Origin: Isoetes taiwanensis
Taxonomy: Eukaryota > Streptophyta > Lycopodiopsida > Isoetales > Isoetaceae
Length of the DNA: 64,000 bases
Assembly (NCBI GenBank): GCA_021234155.1
Contig: JAJEKV010000070.1
Location: 4,678,754 to 4,742,753 of the forward strand
Direction of reading: 5' to 3'
Shown here: piece by piece, positions 1 through 12,700 of the stretch
How the letters are laid out: each line of letters opens with the position of its first letter
Position numbering within the stretch: the stretch's first letter is position 1
Notes under the pieces: model-generated
What the model saw: only the letters and a program-made list of their open reading frames with translations
Databases searched by the model: none
Told to the model about the DNA's origin: nothing
Made by a program: the position numbers and the translations under genes

Positions 1-3000
1 TTTTTGCTATAGTAATATGTAGATGAGGTTACCAATCAATTGCCACTTCTAAACGGAAAAATTAGTAGTCAAGAACACATCGTAATGCATGCTGCCAAAT
101 ATCAAGAGAAGCATTATTGGGTAAAACAAACAAGTACAAGTCACTTCTTCCTAGTATATCAATAAAGAGATTTTTGACGCTTAGAAATGAAACTCCCGTG
201 CCATTATCACTTTGTTTTCATTGGGAGAAATTTAACGCCATCATTACTTTGTTTATTGAGAGTCCCTCAAGACCCTCCCTCTACTAAACTGGTGCTCTAA
301 CCAACCTGAAGGCCAAAGCCTAACACTCGCTTTAAACAGTATTATCACTTTCAATTCTCCACTTTCTTTTTAGGTAATTATCTCCCTCAATCCGTCACCC
401 TTGATTAGAAGTCAATGTCTTTTATCCATTGTGGGCCAATTGAGCCTTCCAACTTTGGATTTGATAATCAACACTATAATCACAAGACCCATCCATAGAG
501 TACACGGCTACGCTTTTAAATATGCTTTCACGAGAGTCAACTCGAGACCTCCCCGCTTACTAAACGGGTGCTCTAAACAATCGAAGCCAAAGCTTCAACA
601 CCTCGATTATAACAACATATATCATTCTCACCTCCACTTCCTTTGCACACCGATGAGACTCGAACCCACAATCTCTTGATTGGGAAGTCAAACAGCCTTT
701 ATCCATTAGGCCACCAGAGCCTTGCAATTTTGATTTGATAATCAACAATATAATCACGTAACCAAGCCATATGAGTACGTGATTTTCTTTGTATTATTAC
801 TCTAACCAATTGAGATAGTTGTGTTACTACTAGTAATAAAGGCCACGTCTTATGGGTAAGAGAAAAGATAAACCATAGATGCCGCGAATGAGTAAAGTAT
901 CCAAGATAATTGAATTCCAGTTCAAACATTTCACGCCCGGCCCTTTGCTATATAGCAATATGTAGATGCAGGTCACGAGTCAATTGCCACTTAAACGAAA
1001 AAAAATTAGTAGTGAAGCAACACATCGTAATGTATGTTGTTAAATACGCAAGAGAAGTATTATTGTAAATAAATCCAAGTAATAAGCCACTTTTCCTAGT
1101 ATATCAATAAAGAGATTTGATGCTTTAAAATGAAACTCCTGGGTGTTATCACTTTGTTTTCATTGAGAGTCGAATCAGACTCCTCCCACTTACTAAATCG
1201 GTGTGCTCTAAACTAACCGGAAGCTACAAAGCTTCAACACCCTCAGCTTAAAACGTGCTATTACTTTCACCTCCACCTCTTTCTTTTTGCATACCCCTCG
1301 ATGGGACTCTCAACCCACAATCTCTTTGATTAGAAGTCAAATGTTCTATCCATTAGGCTAATGGTAGAGCTTCCAATCTTGATTTGATAATCAACACTAT
1401 AATCACAAGACTCCATCCATAGGGAGTAAGTAATGCCACGCGACTATGCTTTCGCTGAGTCGAACTTCAAGACCTCCCGCTTACTAAACGGGTGTTCTAA
1501 ACAACCGAAGCACAAAGCTTCAACACCTCTATTATAACAACATATAATACTTTCACTTCCATTTTCTTTTTACCACTCTTTGGGACTCGAACCCTACGTC
1601 CTTGATTAGAAGTTAAAATGCCCATCCATTAGGCTACCAATGGCGAGCCCTTGCAAATTTTGATTTGGATAATCACTGTAATCACATCAATCCATATGGA
1701 GTAATGATCTTCCTTTTTTAATATTACTCAACCAATTGAGATATAAGCCAAAAGTACTACTAGTAGTCAAAGCCAATGCCTTATAAGCAAGAAAAGACAA
1801 ACCATAGATACCGAAATGAGTAGACATCCACAAGATAAATTAATTCCAAATAATCATTCTCATCGTCGATCTCGTTATAGTAATAATATGTAGATGAGGT
1901 CAATGAATAATTGCCACTTAAACTAAAAAAAAATACAGTAGTGAAGAACACATCGAATGCATGTTGCCAAACATCATAGCATTATTGGTAAACAACCAAG
2001 TACAAGTCACTTCTTCCTAGCATATCATAAAGAGATTTACGCTGCCAGAAATGAAACCCCTGCGCCATTATCACTTGCTTTCATTGAGAGTTTTAACCAA
2101 GACCTCCCGCTTACTAACGGGTGTTTCTAAACTAACCGAAGCTACAAAAGCTTAACACTTCGCTTTAAAACAAAATATTATCACTTTCAATTTCTACTCT
2201 CTTTGCGAACACCCCCATGTAACTCGAACCCACAATCTCTTGACTGTATCAAATGCCTTATCCATTAGCCACGAGAGCCTTTGCATTTTGATTTGATAAT
2301 CAACAATATAAATCACGTAAAACCGGGTTATATGAGTAATGATCTTCCTTTAATATTACCCAACCAATTGAGATATAAATAAAAGTTACTACTAGTAGTC
2401 AAAGCCAATGCCTTTATGGTCAAGAAAAGATAAACAATAGATGTCGTGAAATGAGTAGATATCCAAGATAATTAACCCAAACCAATCATTCTCACGTCGT
2501 ATTCTTTGCTATAGCAATATGTAGATGAGGTTACGAATCAATTGCCACTTAAACGGAAAAATTAGCCAAGAACACACGAGAATGCATGCTGCCAAATATC
2601 AAGAGAAGTACTATTGGTAAACAAACAAGTACAAGTCACTTCTTCCTAGCATATCAATAAAGAGATTTTGATGCGCTTAGGTCGAAACTTGCGCCATTAT
2701 CACTTTGCTTTCTCATTGAGAGTCAACGCCATTATTACATCATCACTTCTTTGTTTTCATTGAGAGTTCAACTCAAGACCTCCCTTCATACAAATCCAAG
2801 TGCTCTAACTAATCCAGCTACAAAGCTTCAACAACTTCAGCTTAAAACAAAGTATTATCACTTCGGCCCAATTCTCTTTGCACATTCTCAATCCACAATC
2901 TCGATTAGAAGTCAAATGTTCATCCATTAGGCCATCGAGAGCTCTTCCAACTTTGATTTGATAATCACCATAACGGCCAAGACCCATCCATAGGAGCACA

Positions 3001-3118
3001 CCTGCCACGCTTAAATATGTCACGAGAGTCGAACCCAGACCTCGGCCACCAAAACGGTGCTCTAAACAACCGAAAGTCAACAAAGCTCAACAACTTCAGA
3101 TATAACAATATATATCAC
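1..3118 (-). repeat. Degenerate tRNA-Arg/tRNA-Thr tandem array, segment A
   Basis: This is the same 0.91-kb unit as the clean array at 39844-44893, but with small insertions, deletions and substitutions every few tens of bases. Minus-strand tRNA-Arg(TCT) relics are recognisable around 403, 680, 1340, 1600, 2252 and 2905. Thr(AGT)-like relics lie around 250, 540, 1170, 1450, 2090, 2770 and 3020. Between them are the shared spacer blocks, with an A-run and the palindrome ACTACTAGTAGT. I see no protein gene. Most of these tRNA copies have lost stem pairing and would count as pseudogenes if the sequence is accurate. Confidence 0.85.
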
Positions 3119-3875
3119 AGGCCCCCAAAAAAATATTTCCGCTGCTGGTTTTTTTCCTATAGTTTTGCATAAAACCACGAGTAACAGTGCACATTTCACT
3201 TAAAGTGGTGGTTATCGTGTTGAATAACTTCACCAGCTAGCTTACATACCACAATTTTACCTCATCATAGTTCTTAGTCTTTTTGTATTGTTTAATACCT
3301 TTTATTGCTGGCCGCTTACTATGTAATATAGGCTATAAATTTGCTAATGCCTTTGGCTTTCTCATTGTTTGCGATTTTTCTCATGATTTTCATATGAATT
3401 TTCTTATCGAAGAATATAGGTAACTGCCATAATTGTTTTTGCATCAAAATAGTAGCCAACCCTTATTTTTATTACTGCATAAAATCGGCCGATGTTTTCC
3501 CAATGCAATTGGTAATATTTAAGGCAATTGTTATGCCATTTTCTTCATCAAGTTATATACTACTTGTATGGAGCTATCAACCATGGTTTGTTATTTCAAG
3601 GCAAATTGTTATGCATTTTCTTCATCAAGTTATACATTTACTTATTATCAATCCATGGTTTGTTACTGACATTAGCTTCATTCAACATAGCAAAACGTTC
3701 ATTCAACATTCCATTGTTATTTTCAAAGGGAGAAAATACTTGTAGCTTCATTTAAACAAAAGCATTAACAAAATTGATGCACGTTTCAATATTAAAATAT
3801 AGTTATAGCATGGTAATTGATCGTGGATAAGAAGAAATCTTTACATAAATAGATATCACACAGCTCAAAGGCTCG

Positions 3876-3955
3876 TGATTTGAACCCTGGTGTTACCAGT
3901 TAGCTAAGACAAAGGTCTTGTGGGATTCGGAACCTGGTGTTACCAGTTAGCCAAG
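3876..3955 (-). repeat. tRNA-derived (SINE-like) motif, tandemly doubled
   Basis: Read on the minus strand, TAGCTAACTGG resembles a Pol III A box and GGTTCAAATC resembles a B box. The plus-strand block ggtgttaccagttagc occurs twice, about 55 bp apart. The A-B spacing is far shorter than in a real tRNA, so this is a fragment of a tRNA-derived SINE at best. Confidence 0.3.
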
Positions 3956-5389
3956 ACAACTCAGCACTTTACCTCAAGCATACCTAGAGAGACAAACAAT
4001 TGGAACTCTTCAACTTTAGCCGCTTCAAGCAAGGCACTCACCTAAGCTACACATGCAACGTTATCATCACCACACATCTTGGTGTCCAACCCCTGTCTCT
4101 CAAATAAACCATTAATCCATGCACGAAACAGAGGACCAACTATATTATGGTGGCACCATCGCGGGCAATTACTATATGTATAATAAAATCGATGATCAGC
4201 CAATGTGCAGTCTTGAACGGAAAATTAATCAAAAGATGGCTAATGCCTGAGAAGAGATTAGCTTCGCAATATGATAGAAACGGGCAGGGGGGGCGTGCCT
4301 CTTGCCAGCAGCATTGCCACATCTGGCCCTTCAAAGCACGAGAGCCTAAGAGGTTGAGAAATTTCCTGAATTTATATCACTCACAAAAGAAGCATTACTT
4401 TGCAAATCATAAATTAGAAAGCAATAAATAATGTGGCCTCGTAATTTTTGTAAAATGCATAAAATATAATAGACTAAAAATGAACCTTCTGAAGGAACAG
4501 TTTATGAACACGCTTATATTTTCTATAATAGATATATAAATCAAAATTTACTCTAGTATATCTATCGATTAATAAAAGGTCCAACTCATCAACAGTTCAT
4601 TCTAGTTCTAAACATAAGCTGACAGTGACAGACCTGAATAGGAGACTCGAGCACAAATAAATCAGTAAATTAAAGTTTGTAACGAGTCTGCAGCAGTGCA
4701 GCTACAACGCAACACCTTGTCATGTTTGTCATCCTCCTGAAAGCATGACGGTGTATTGAAGATGCCATGTTAAAGCTAAAATGTTGTCACGCAGATCTAA
4801 ATAGCATGCAGGTTCTTATAAGATCAAAACAAAATTCGCAACTGGAAAAAATAAAGCACTATTTATTAATAGTATCTAAAGTAGCTATTACCACATCAGA
4901 AGTAGCCGATTCAAGCCTCAATATGTAAAGCGACTCTCAGAAGTTGATTTGGCTCTGCACAACAGAAAAGCCATCATAATCAGAAACTGCAAGTGCAGAA
5001 ATGGAACTCCATTCACATCCTGCATCAGTCTGGCGAGCTTGAAAAGGGGTATATATATCCCAGTACATTATCCTTACGCTTGGCATCCTCCTTCTGTCCA
5101 TCTTTTTCAGCATCAGCGCCAATTCTTCTGTTTAAACGATATTCACTGCGACCGCCATACCTAGAAACCTTAAAAAATTGAGCAACAATCAACAAATCGA
5201 GCTAAAAGATGTTGGACTCTTACCAAGATCCAAAATACATGCCAAAAAGAAAAAGAATGGCCTTGATGCAAGTGTCCTGGCTCTTCTCAAGCTCCAGAAA
5301 GTGTTTGTAGCTTGCTTGCAAGAAAATGAAGGCGGAGCATTTGGCGATCTGTTTCTTCAGTTTTGTATTCTAGGGTTAGGGATTTTTTG

Positions 5390-5525
5390 GGCAAGCCGTG
5401 CTTTATATCTAGGTAGCCAAAAAATGAAAAACCATGTGTTCATAGGGTTTCACCATTTTCTTTTCCCCATTTTTTTTTTCCTTGTAGGGTTAAGGGATCT
5501 CTAGGGCAAGCTGTGCTTTATATCG
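5390..5525 (+). repeat. Short dispersed repeat inside the 3.1-9.7 kb insertion
   Basis: The block gggcaagc-tgctttatatc occurs at about 5390 and again at about 5503. The adjoining block tatatctaggtagcc, followed by ggtttcaccattttc, recurs at 7867-7925. These look like partial duplications within one mobile-element interior. Function is unknown. Confidence 0.4.
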
Positions 5526-5769
5526 GTATTGTATTAGGTATTGTGGCTATGGCATAACTTGTATTATGGGATTTTGGGCCGATGACAGCCATTTTAAAAA
5601 AAAAGACAATGGTCCAAAGTCAAGATGCTCTAAGAGCATCCTGCCTCCATTTCGAAGTCCTTTACAAGTCATACTCCGCTTGTTTGACTTGGAAACAAAA
5701 TACATGCAACCAGCAATAAAACCATGGCGTATTCTCCAAAGACATCGCTATACCGCAGCAGATCAAATA

Positions 5770-5850
5770 TCAGCCCGAGTCCGGGAATCGAACCCCTGCT
5801 AGTAACCACAGCTGCTCGAAGATAAGAGAGCTCCAACTAATGGAGCCCTT
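5770..5850 (-). repeat. tRNA-like sequence with a B-box-type T arm
   Basis: The minus strand reads CAGGGGTTCGATTCCCGG, a good B-box and T-loop sequence, preceded by about 50 nt with no convincing anticodon stem. The acceptor ends do not pair cleanly. It is either a decayed tRNA or the head of a SINE, and I do not assign an amino acid. Confidence 0.25.
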
Positions 5851-8800
5851 ATGCAAGGGGCCAATGCCCATCGAATAAACACCGGCTGTAGTTATAAACA
5901 GAAACAGTGTCCAATTATCACAAACAAATGTCAAATATTTACATTGAAATACCATACAAGCCATATGGGCAGAAATAGTTCGATCACAACAACATATAAG
6001 TTCATCACACATAACCGTATAACTGCATGCAAGTTCAACACAAAGCTTCTCAATTCCCTCGGGTCGGGCCCAGAGCTAGCATGCCCGATGAGTCGACTGT
6101 CGGGCGATCTCCGTGGTCGAGAGCTCCTCGCTAAGCCTATGTGGTGAGCGCAACACATGCACCATCTCAAGACACCAAGACGGGTCCCATTGCACAGCCA
6201 GAGCAAGGCAGACTTATAGCAACATAGAAGCTCCTATCTCGCTTCTCAGATCCTCAATGAGGTCACAACTCGCGGCGCCCGCATCAACCTCAAGACAATG
6301 TTGAATAAGCAAATCTCAGTTAGTGAAGACTTCTACTGAGGATAAGTACAAGTGTTTGATGAGAATCATCAATGGTAGAACTCGATATCGTGACCAATAC
6401 TAACAACCATGTGGGTCTCATCCATGGTGTCGCCATTTCCATCCATTTCCTCGGCTAAAGACCCCGCATAAACTGCATCAAATCCATAAAACCGTAGAAT
6501 GAACATACAGAGTAAATACAAAAGACTATACACCGTGACAAGAAGGAACTACAAGGAAAGAAATCAACCCACCGCGATGAGGGTCCGTACACAGTATATA
6601 GTCCGTGACCAACATCGTGGACATCCCACGTAGCCAAAGGTTCTCTCATGCGTATCCTCAAACTTTGAGTCTGCTCACCGGAATGGCATCATCCCAATAG
6701 CGCCTTCTCTACTCGTGCCCATTCCTCTCAACAACAGAACAAACCCCGAAGGATAAACCAAAGATAATAGTTCTATGTCAAGGTGCACCAGCCAGGATTA
6801 AGCAACACTCCATGCCGCCTGCACTCCGTTCATTCACATAAGGTAATTATGAGGAATAATCCAAGAACCGCTTAATGTGTATTTTCCACCTCAACATCCC
6901 GCACAAAGTAAAGGTCGCTCGTGACAGTCTACGACCCCATGATACATCACGAATGGCATGCCTTATTTAAAAAGATTCCTATTATCCAAGACACAACCCT
7001 TTAGTATCACCCGCACCCACCTTAAATAAAGATCCTTACCTTTTCAATCATAGATTCAAGAGATATTGTGCATATGACAACTATAGTGAACTTTTCCAAA
7101 ATCTTTCATACAATATCCTACCATCTCTACAAAACAATGCACTTATTATTTTCAAAGCTTTGCAGACTCAACACCACGCCAACAGCTTGGGAGACCAAAT
7201 TGAAGTCTTTTTTAGCATCATTCAAGGCCTTAGGACTCCGAATCGACCTCCTCAAAACACCCCCGAACATGTAAGATCGCCCGAGGAGCCCTTCTGAAGG
7301 CTAATGCCTCGCTAGGACATTTGAGTCACAAAATCGATACAAGGGCATCATAGAAAGATTTGGGAACATCTTGTCCAAAGGCCTAAAGTAACAGAACATC
7401 AATTGAATCCCCTGCCAGTATCCTGCAAAGGGATAGAATGCCACTGCGGCAGATGAGCAGGCCATAGAGGCCATCGAACCAGAGTGAAGATTTGCATGCC
7501 CAAATTTCTCGCTCCCTCCCGGCCTCCTTCTTAAAGACATCCTGCCAAATGTAATCGAAAGAGGTAAACATATGCATTGTGCGCGCTAACTTCACCGGGC
7601 AGGGAAGACGTAAATCGAAATCAGAAGCCTCGCAGAAGATAAGCCAACATGCCGATCCTTTCCGCCCATCCTCCCACGAGCAGCTTAAGGTTGAGCTCGA
7701 AGGACGCCGCCTCCCGACTCCTAGGAAAAATGGATCCGTATGTCAAGAAATCCTCGCCTTTCTATGGTATTCATACTATTTTGTATAATGAATACCAATT
7801 TCTATTAAATCCTTAATAAATCATATGTTACAAAATACCAAATTTGATTGTTGCAAGATTACAAGATTATATCTAGGTAGCCCAAAATTTTTAAAACCAA
7901 ATTGCCAGGAGGTTTCACCATTTTCACTCCGACATTACATCGGGTGCTGAATTGCAAAATTTGTTGACATGCCAACAAATCTTAACATGGAGATTTGTCA
8001 CCAGGGACTTCAAGTGAGTGCACATGTCAGCATCAAAATCAACTTGGGCATGACCATCAATTTGAAGTCGCACACCCTTTTGCTAGGCTCGTGGGATTTC
8101 GCAATGCCCACCTCTATGTCCGATGTACTTAAAATTTTTGAATCGATAACACCAAATTTTGGCAAATAATACCATTTAAGTGTAGCTTTAAAAATGATTT
8201 CTAGCACCCTTAGTCACCATATACCATGAAAACGGAGTTTAGTATATTCTCGATTTACTCTAGGGCATGTCATATTGTTTCTAATCACTCATGCTATGGA
8301 AAATAATTTAGGTTGCTCAAGGGTGTATCCTACTTTGTGGGGAGTGGTTGCACAGATAAAGAAAGCTTAAGATAGATCATGGTCGTAGATTTGTTGACTT
8401 AAGGGTCATCATCAACCCGCTTCTTCGTGTTCTCAAGTGAACATAGAGCTCGAAGGGGAAAGAAAGGCATATATGTGAGAAATGTCCGCAAATTGAGAAG
8501 GAATTTAGAGGTTTGATATGATTCTTGGATGTTGCTCTTGATTGAGCTTAGCTAGATTGTTGATTTAAAGACTTATTATTAGAAGAAGTATATGTATTAT
8601 ACAAGAGGCTCTAAACCCGCCAAGAGTCTGCTCTTGGCTTTTCCCTAATTCGATCAAAGGTTAGAATTGCTTTCCTTCCATACTTTACCGCTTAATCTTG
8701 TTGCTGTACTTTTTACATTGTTTTTATCTGCTTACAAAAGTTCGGCTAACTCTCTCGATATGATTCGGCTACATGACTGAGTAATCATTTCTTCGCTTCT

Positions 8801-9746
8801 TTGTTGCTCAATTTGCTTTTCTTTATATGATTCCTTTTACTAATCATGCGACGTTGCATGCTAGATTGCCAAGAATCTTCCATGTGTCTTCCTATCCAAC
8901 CTAGTTAGACGCGGTCTTCCTCGCTCAACCTAGTCGATTTAGCTTTTGAAAACCATCGATTGTCATGTGTTATTGTGTGTAAAAAGAAATAATCTAAGAT
9001 TTCCTTCTTATCATGCCATCATTCCTTATTAGTTCATTGATTAGATTGGTGACCTGCATGGGTTTAGGACCGGGGTTTAATGCTTGTTACTCAATTGGTC
9101 TTGTCTAGAAGTAAATCTTTGGGCATGATTATTGGTGAGATTTACCTAGCAATATTGTGAACGCCTTAGTTCGGTGTTGTAGTCTAGAGATAAGTTTTTC
9201 TTCATAGCTACTACGAATGCCGAAAGGGGTATAATCATTTTGTCTAGAAGGTTTGGTTATTCCATATATCCTAATTGTTAGATAATTGCTCATAAATCAT
9301 TTCAACTAATGATATCTCTAGCACATTACTACTAAATCTATGCTCCAAATACAATCAATCTTGATAATCAAATGTACAAAAAATTTTAAGGGCAATCACT
9401 ACCTTGTTTCAATGAAGGATGTCATACTTGAAAAAATGTTGGCATTTGCCACTATAGAGAATGGTGCCCTACTGCATTTTAGGGTAAATCAATAGGTGGT
9501 TTTAACAACCCATTACTATTAGTAATCATCTCGCTACATAAAACTCTCTCTCGTAAACCATAATTAGTTTTTACAAACTGCTATAGATCCGATAATCAAC
9601 ATTGATAACCATGTCAAAAACACTATGTTTTGACAAACCACTATGGCGAGAAGTTTTCTATCAACAATTCATGTAAAAACCACATATATCATGGTTTTTT
9701 ATGATCTAACGTTAAATATGTTAGTTCATTTTGGGCCTCGTATCAC

Positions 9747-12700
9747 TTTCACCTCCACTTTTGCACACTGGCGGGATCAACCCACAATCTCTTTGATTAG
9801 AAGTCAAATGCCTTATCCATTAGGGCCACGAGCCTTGCAATTTTGATTTGATAATCAACAATATAATCACAGTAACCAAGCCATGAGTACGCATCTTCTT
9901 TTAATAATACCTAAATTCAATTGAGATATAAGCCAAAAGTTACTACTAGTAGTCAGTTTACGCCTTATGGGCAAGAAAAGATAAACGATAAATACGAATG
10001 ATTAGATATCTAAGATAATTGAATCTAAACAATCATTCTGCCAATATCTGCCCCTTGCTATAGCAATATGTAGATGAGGTCACGAGTCAATTGCCACTTA
10101 AACGAAAAAAAAAATTAAGTAGGGGCAAGAATACATCGTAATGCATGTTGCCAAACATAAAGAGAAGCATTATTGGTGCAACCAAGTACAAGTCACTTTC
10201 TTCCTAGTATATCAATAAAGAGATTTGATGCTGCTTAGAATGAAACCCCTGCGGTGCCATTATCACTTTGCTTTCATTGAGAGTCGAACCAAGACCTCCC
10301 GCTACTAAATGGGTGCTCTAACCCAACTAAGCTACAAAAGCTTCCAACACCCCGCCTAAAACAGCATTATCACTTTCACCTCCACTTTCTTTTTGAACAC
10401 TGGCTGGGACTCAACCCACAATCTCTTGATTAGAAGTCAATGCTCATCCATTAGGCCACGAGAGCCTTCCAACTTTGATTTGATAATCAAGACTATAATC
10501 ACAAGACCTATCCATAGGAGTACACGGCCAAGGCTTTTAAATATGCTTTCACGAGTAATCCCCGAGACCTCCCGCCTTTACTAAACGGGTGCTCTAAACA
10601 ACAACTCGAGTCACCAAAGCTTCAACACCCTCGTGATTATAACAACATATACTTTCACCTCCACTTTTTGCACACCTCGATGGGACTCAACCCACAATCT
10701 CTTTGATTAGAAGTCAAATGCCTTATCCATTAGGGCCTACTAGAGCTCTCGTAATTGATTTGATAATCAACAATATAATCACAGTAACCAAGCCATATGA
10801 GTACGCATCTTCCTTTAATATTACCTAACCAATTGAGATATAAGCCAAAAAGTTACGCCTTATGGGCAAGAAAAGATAAACTTATAGATGACGTAAAGCG
10901 AGTAGATATCCAAGGTAATTGGAAAATAAACAATCATTCCTTTACCGCCGGTCTCTTGCTGCGTAATATGTAGATGAGGTCACGAGTCAACGCCACTTAA
11001 ACGAAAAAAAAAAAAAAAAAATTAGTAGTAAGAACACATCGTGAATGCATGTTGCCAAATATCAAGAGAAGCATTACCGTAAAACAACCAAGCATGGTGT
11101 CACTTCTTCCAGTATATCAATAAAGAGATTTGATGCGCGAAATGAAACTCCTTGCAAGCTATTATCACTTTGCTTTCATTGAGAGTCGAACTCAAGACCT
11201 CCCGCTTACTAAACGGTGCTCTAACTGAATCGAAATACGAAAGCCTAACACCTTAGTTTAAAACAAAGTATTATCACTTTCATCTCCACTTTTTGCACAC
11301 TCGATGGGACTCCGAACCCACAATCACTTGATTAGAAGTCAAATGCCTTATCCATTAGGCCACGTAGAGCCTTCCAACTTTGATTTGATAATCAACACTA
11401 TAATCACAAGACTCCATCCATAGAGTACACGTACACAAGCGAATATGCTTACCGAGTCGAACCGAGACCTCCTGCTTACTAAACGGGTGCTCTAAACAAT
11501 GAAAGCTAACAAAGCTCAACACCTCAAATTATAACAACATATATCACTTTCTACCTCCACTTTCTTTTGCACACTCGATGGACCGAACCCACAATCTCTT
11601 GATTAGAAGTCAAATGCCTTATCCATTAGGCCACGAGAGCCTTGCAATTTGATTTGACAATCAACAATATAATCATGGTAACCAAGCCATAAGAGTACGT
11701 GATCTAATTGAGATATAAGCCAAAGTTAATACTATAGTCAAAGCCGCCTTATGGGCAAGAAAAGATAAACGAGTAGATGCCGTGAATGAGTAAATATCCA
11801 AGATAATTGAATCTAAAACAATCATTCTCACGCTTGGCCTCTTTGCTATAGAAATATGTAGATGAGGTCACGAATAATCGCCACTTAAACTAAAGGTAAA
11901 AAAAAAAAAATTAGTAGTGAAGAACACATCGTAATGCATGCTGCCAAATATAAAGAGAAGCATTATTGGGTAAAACAACTACATAAGTCACTTCTTCCCA
12001 GTATCAATAAAGAGATTTGATGCTTTTAAATGAAACTCCTGCGGTGCCATTATCACTTTGCTTTCATTGAGAGTCGAATCAAGACTTGCCTCTTACTAAA
12101 ACGGGTGCTCTAACCAAACTTAGCTACAAAAGCTCTTTTCAACACCCTTTAAAACAAAGTTATTACTTTCACCTCCACTTTCTTTTGCACACCTCGATGG
12201 GACTCGAACACACAACTTGATTAGAAGTCAAATGCCTTATCGAATAGGGCCACGAGCTTCCAACTTTGATTTGATAATCAACATTATAATCACAAGACCC
12301 ATCCCCTTGGTGGAGTACACGGCCACGCTTAAATATGCTTTCACGAGATTCAACTCAAGACCTCCCACACAAACGTGCTCAACCAACCGAGCTACAAAAG
12401 CTTCAACACCTCCCGCTAAAACAAAGTTAATATCACCTCCACTTTCTTTTTTGCACACTCGATGGGACTCGAACCCACAATCTCTTGATTAGAATAATTG
12501 CCTTATCCATTAGGCCACAAGAGCCTTCCAACTTGATTTTGATAATCAACAATTATAATCACAAGACCTATCCATAGGAGTACACGGCATGCTTAATTAT
12601 GCTTTCACGAGAGTCGAACTCAAGACCTCCCGCTTACTAAATCTAAACAATCGAGCTACCAAAGCTTCAACACCTCAAATTATAACAACACATATCACTT

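Larger units (their letters stand above)
3119..9738. mobile_element. Insertion with short terminal inverted repeats (hAT- or Mutator-like), no intact transposase
   Basis: The block interrupts the tRNA array at the spacer sequence tatatcac. That octamer flanks the left edge (3111-3118), and a 6-of-8 match, cgtatcac, flanks the right edge (9739-9746). The insertion starts AGGCCCCCAAAA and ends TTTTGGGCCT, an imperfect inverted repeat of about 10 bp. Both ends carry short GTGGTTA/AACCACT-type motifs, in inverted orientation, as DNA transposons often do. The size (6.6 kb) would suit an autonomous element, but I found no transposase frame. The 8-bp duplication favours hAT, and a Mutator-like assignment is possible. 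The interior from about 5.6 to 9.4 kb is AT-rich with scattered short open frames that I do not recognise. Confidence 0.5.

Noticed and set aside
5178-5504. 108-codon plus-strand frame with a plausible-looking KIHAKKKKNGLDASVLALLKLQ segment
   Set aside because: No ATG at the start, no recognised family, and it runs into low-complexity text. It could be an exon relic, but I cannot support a gene.
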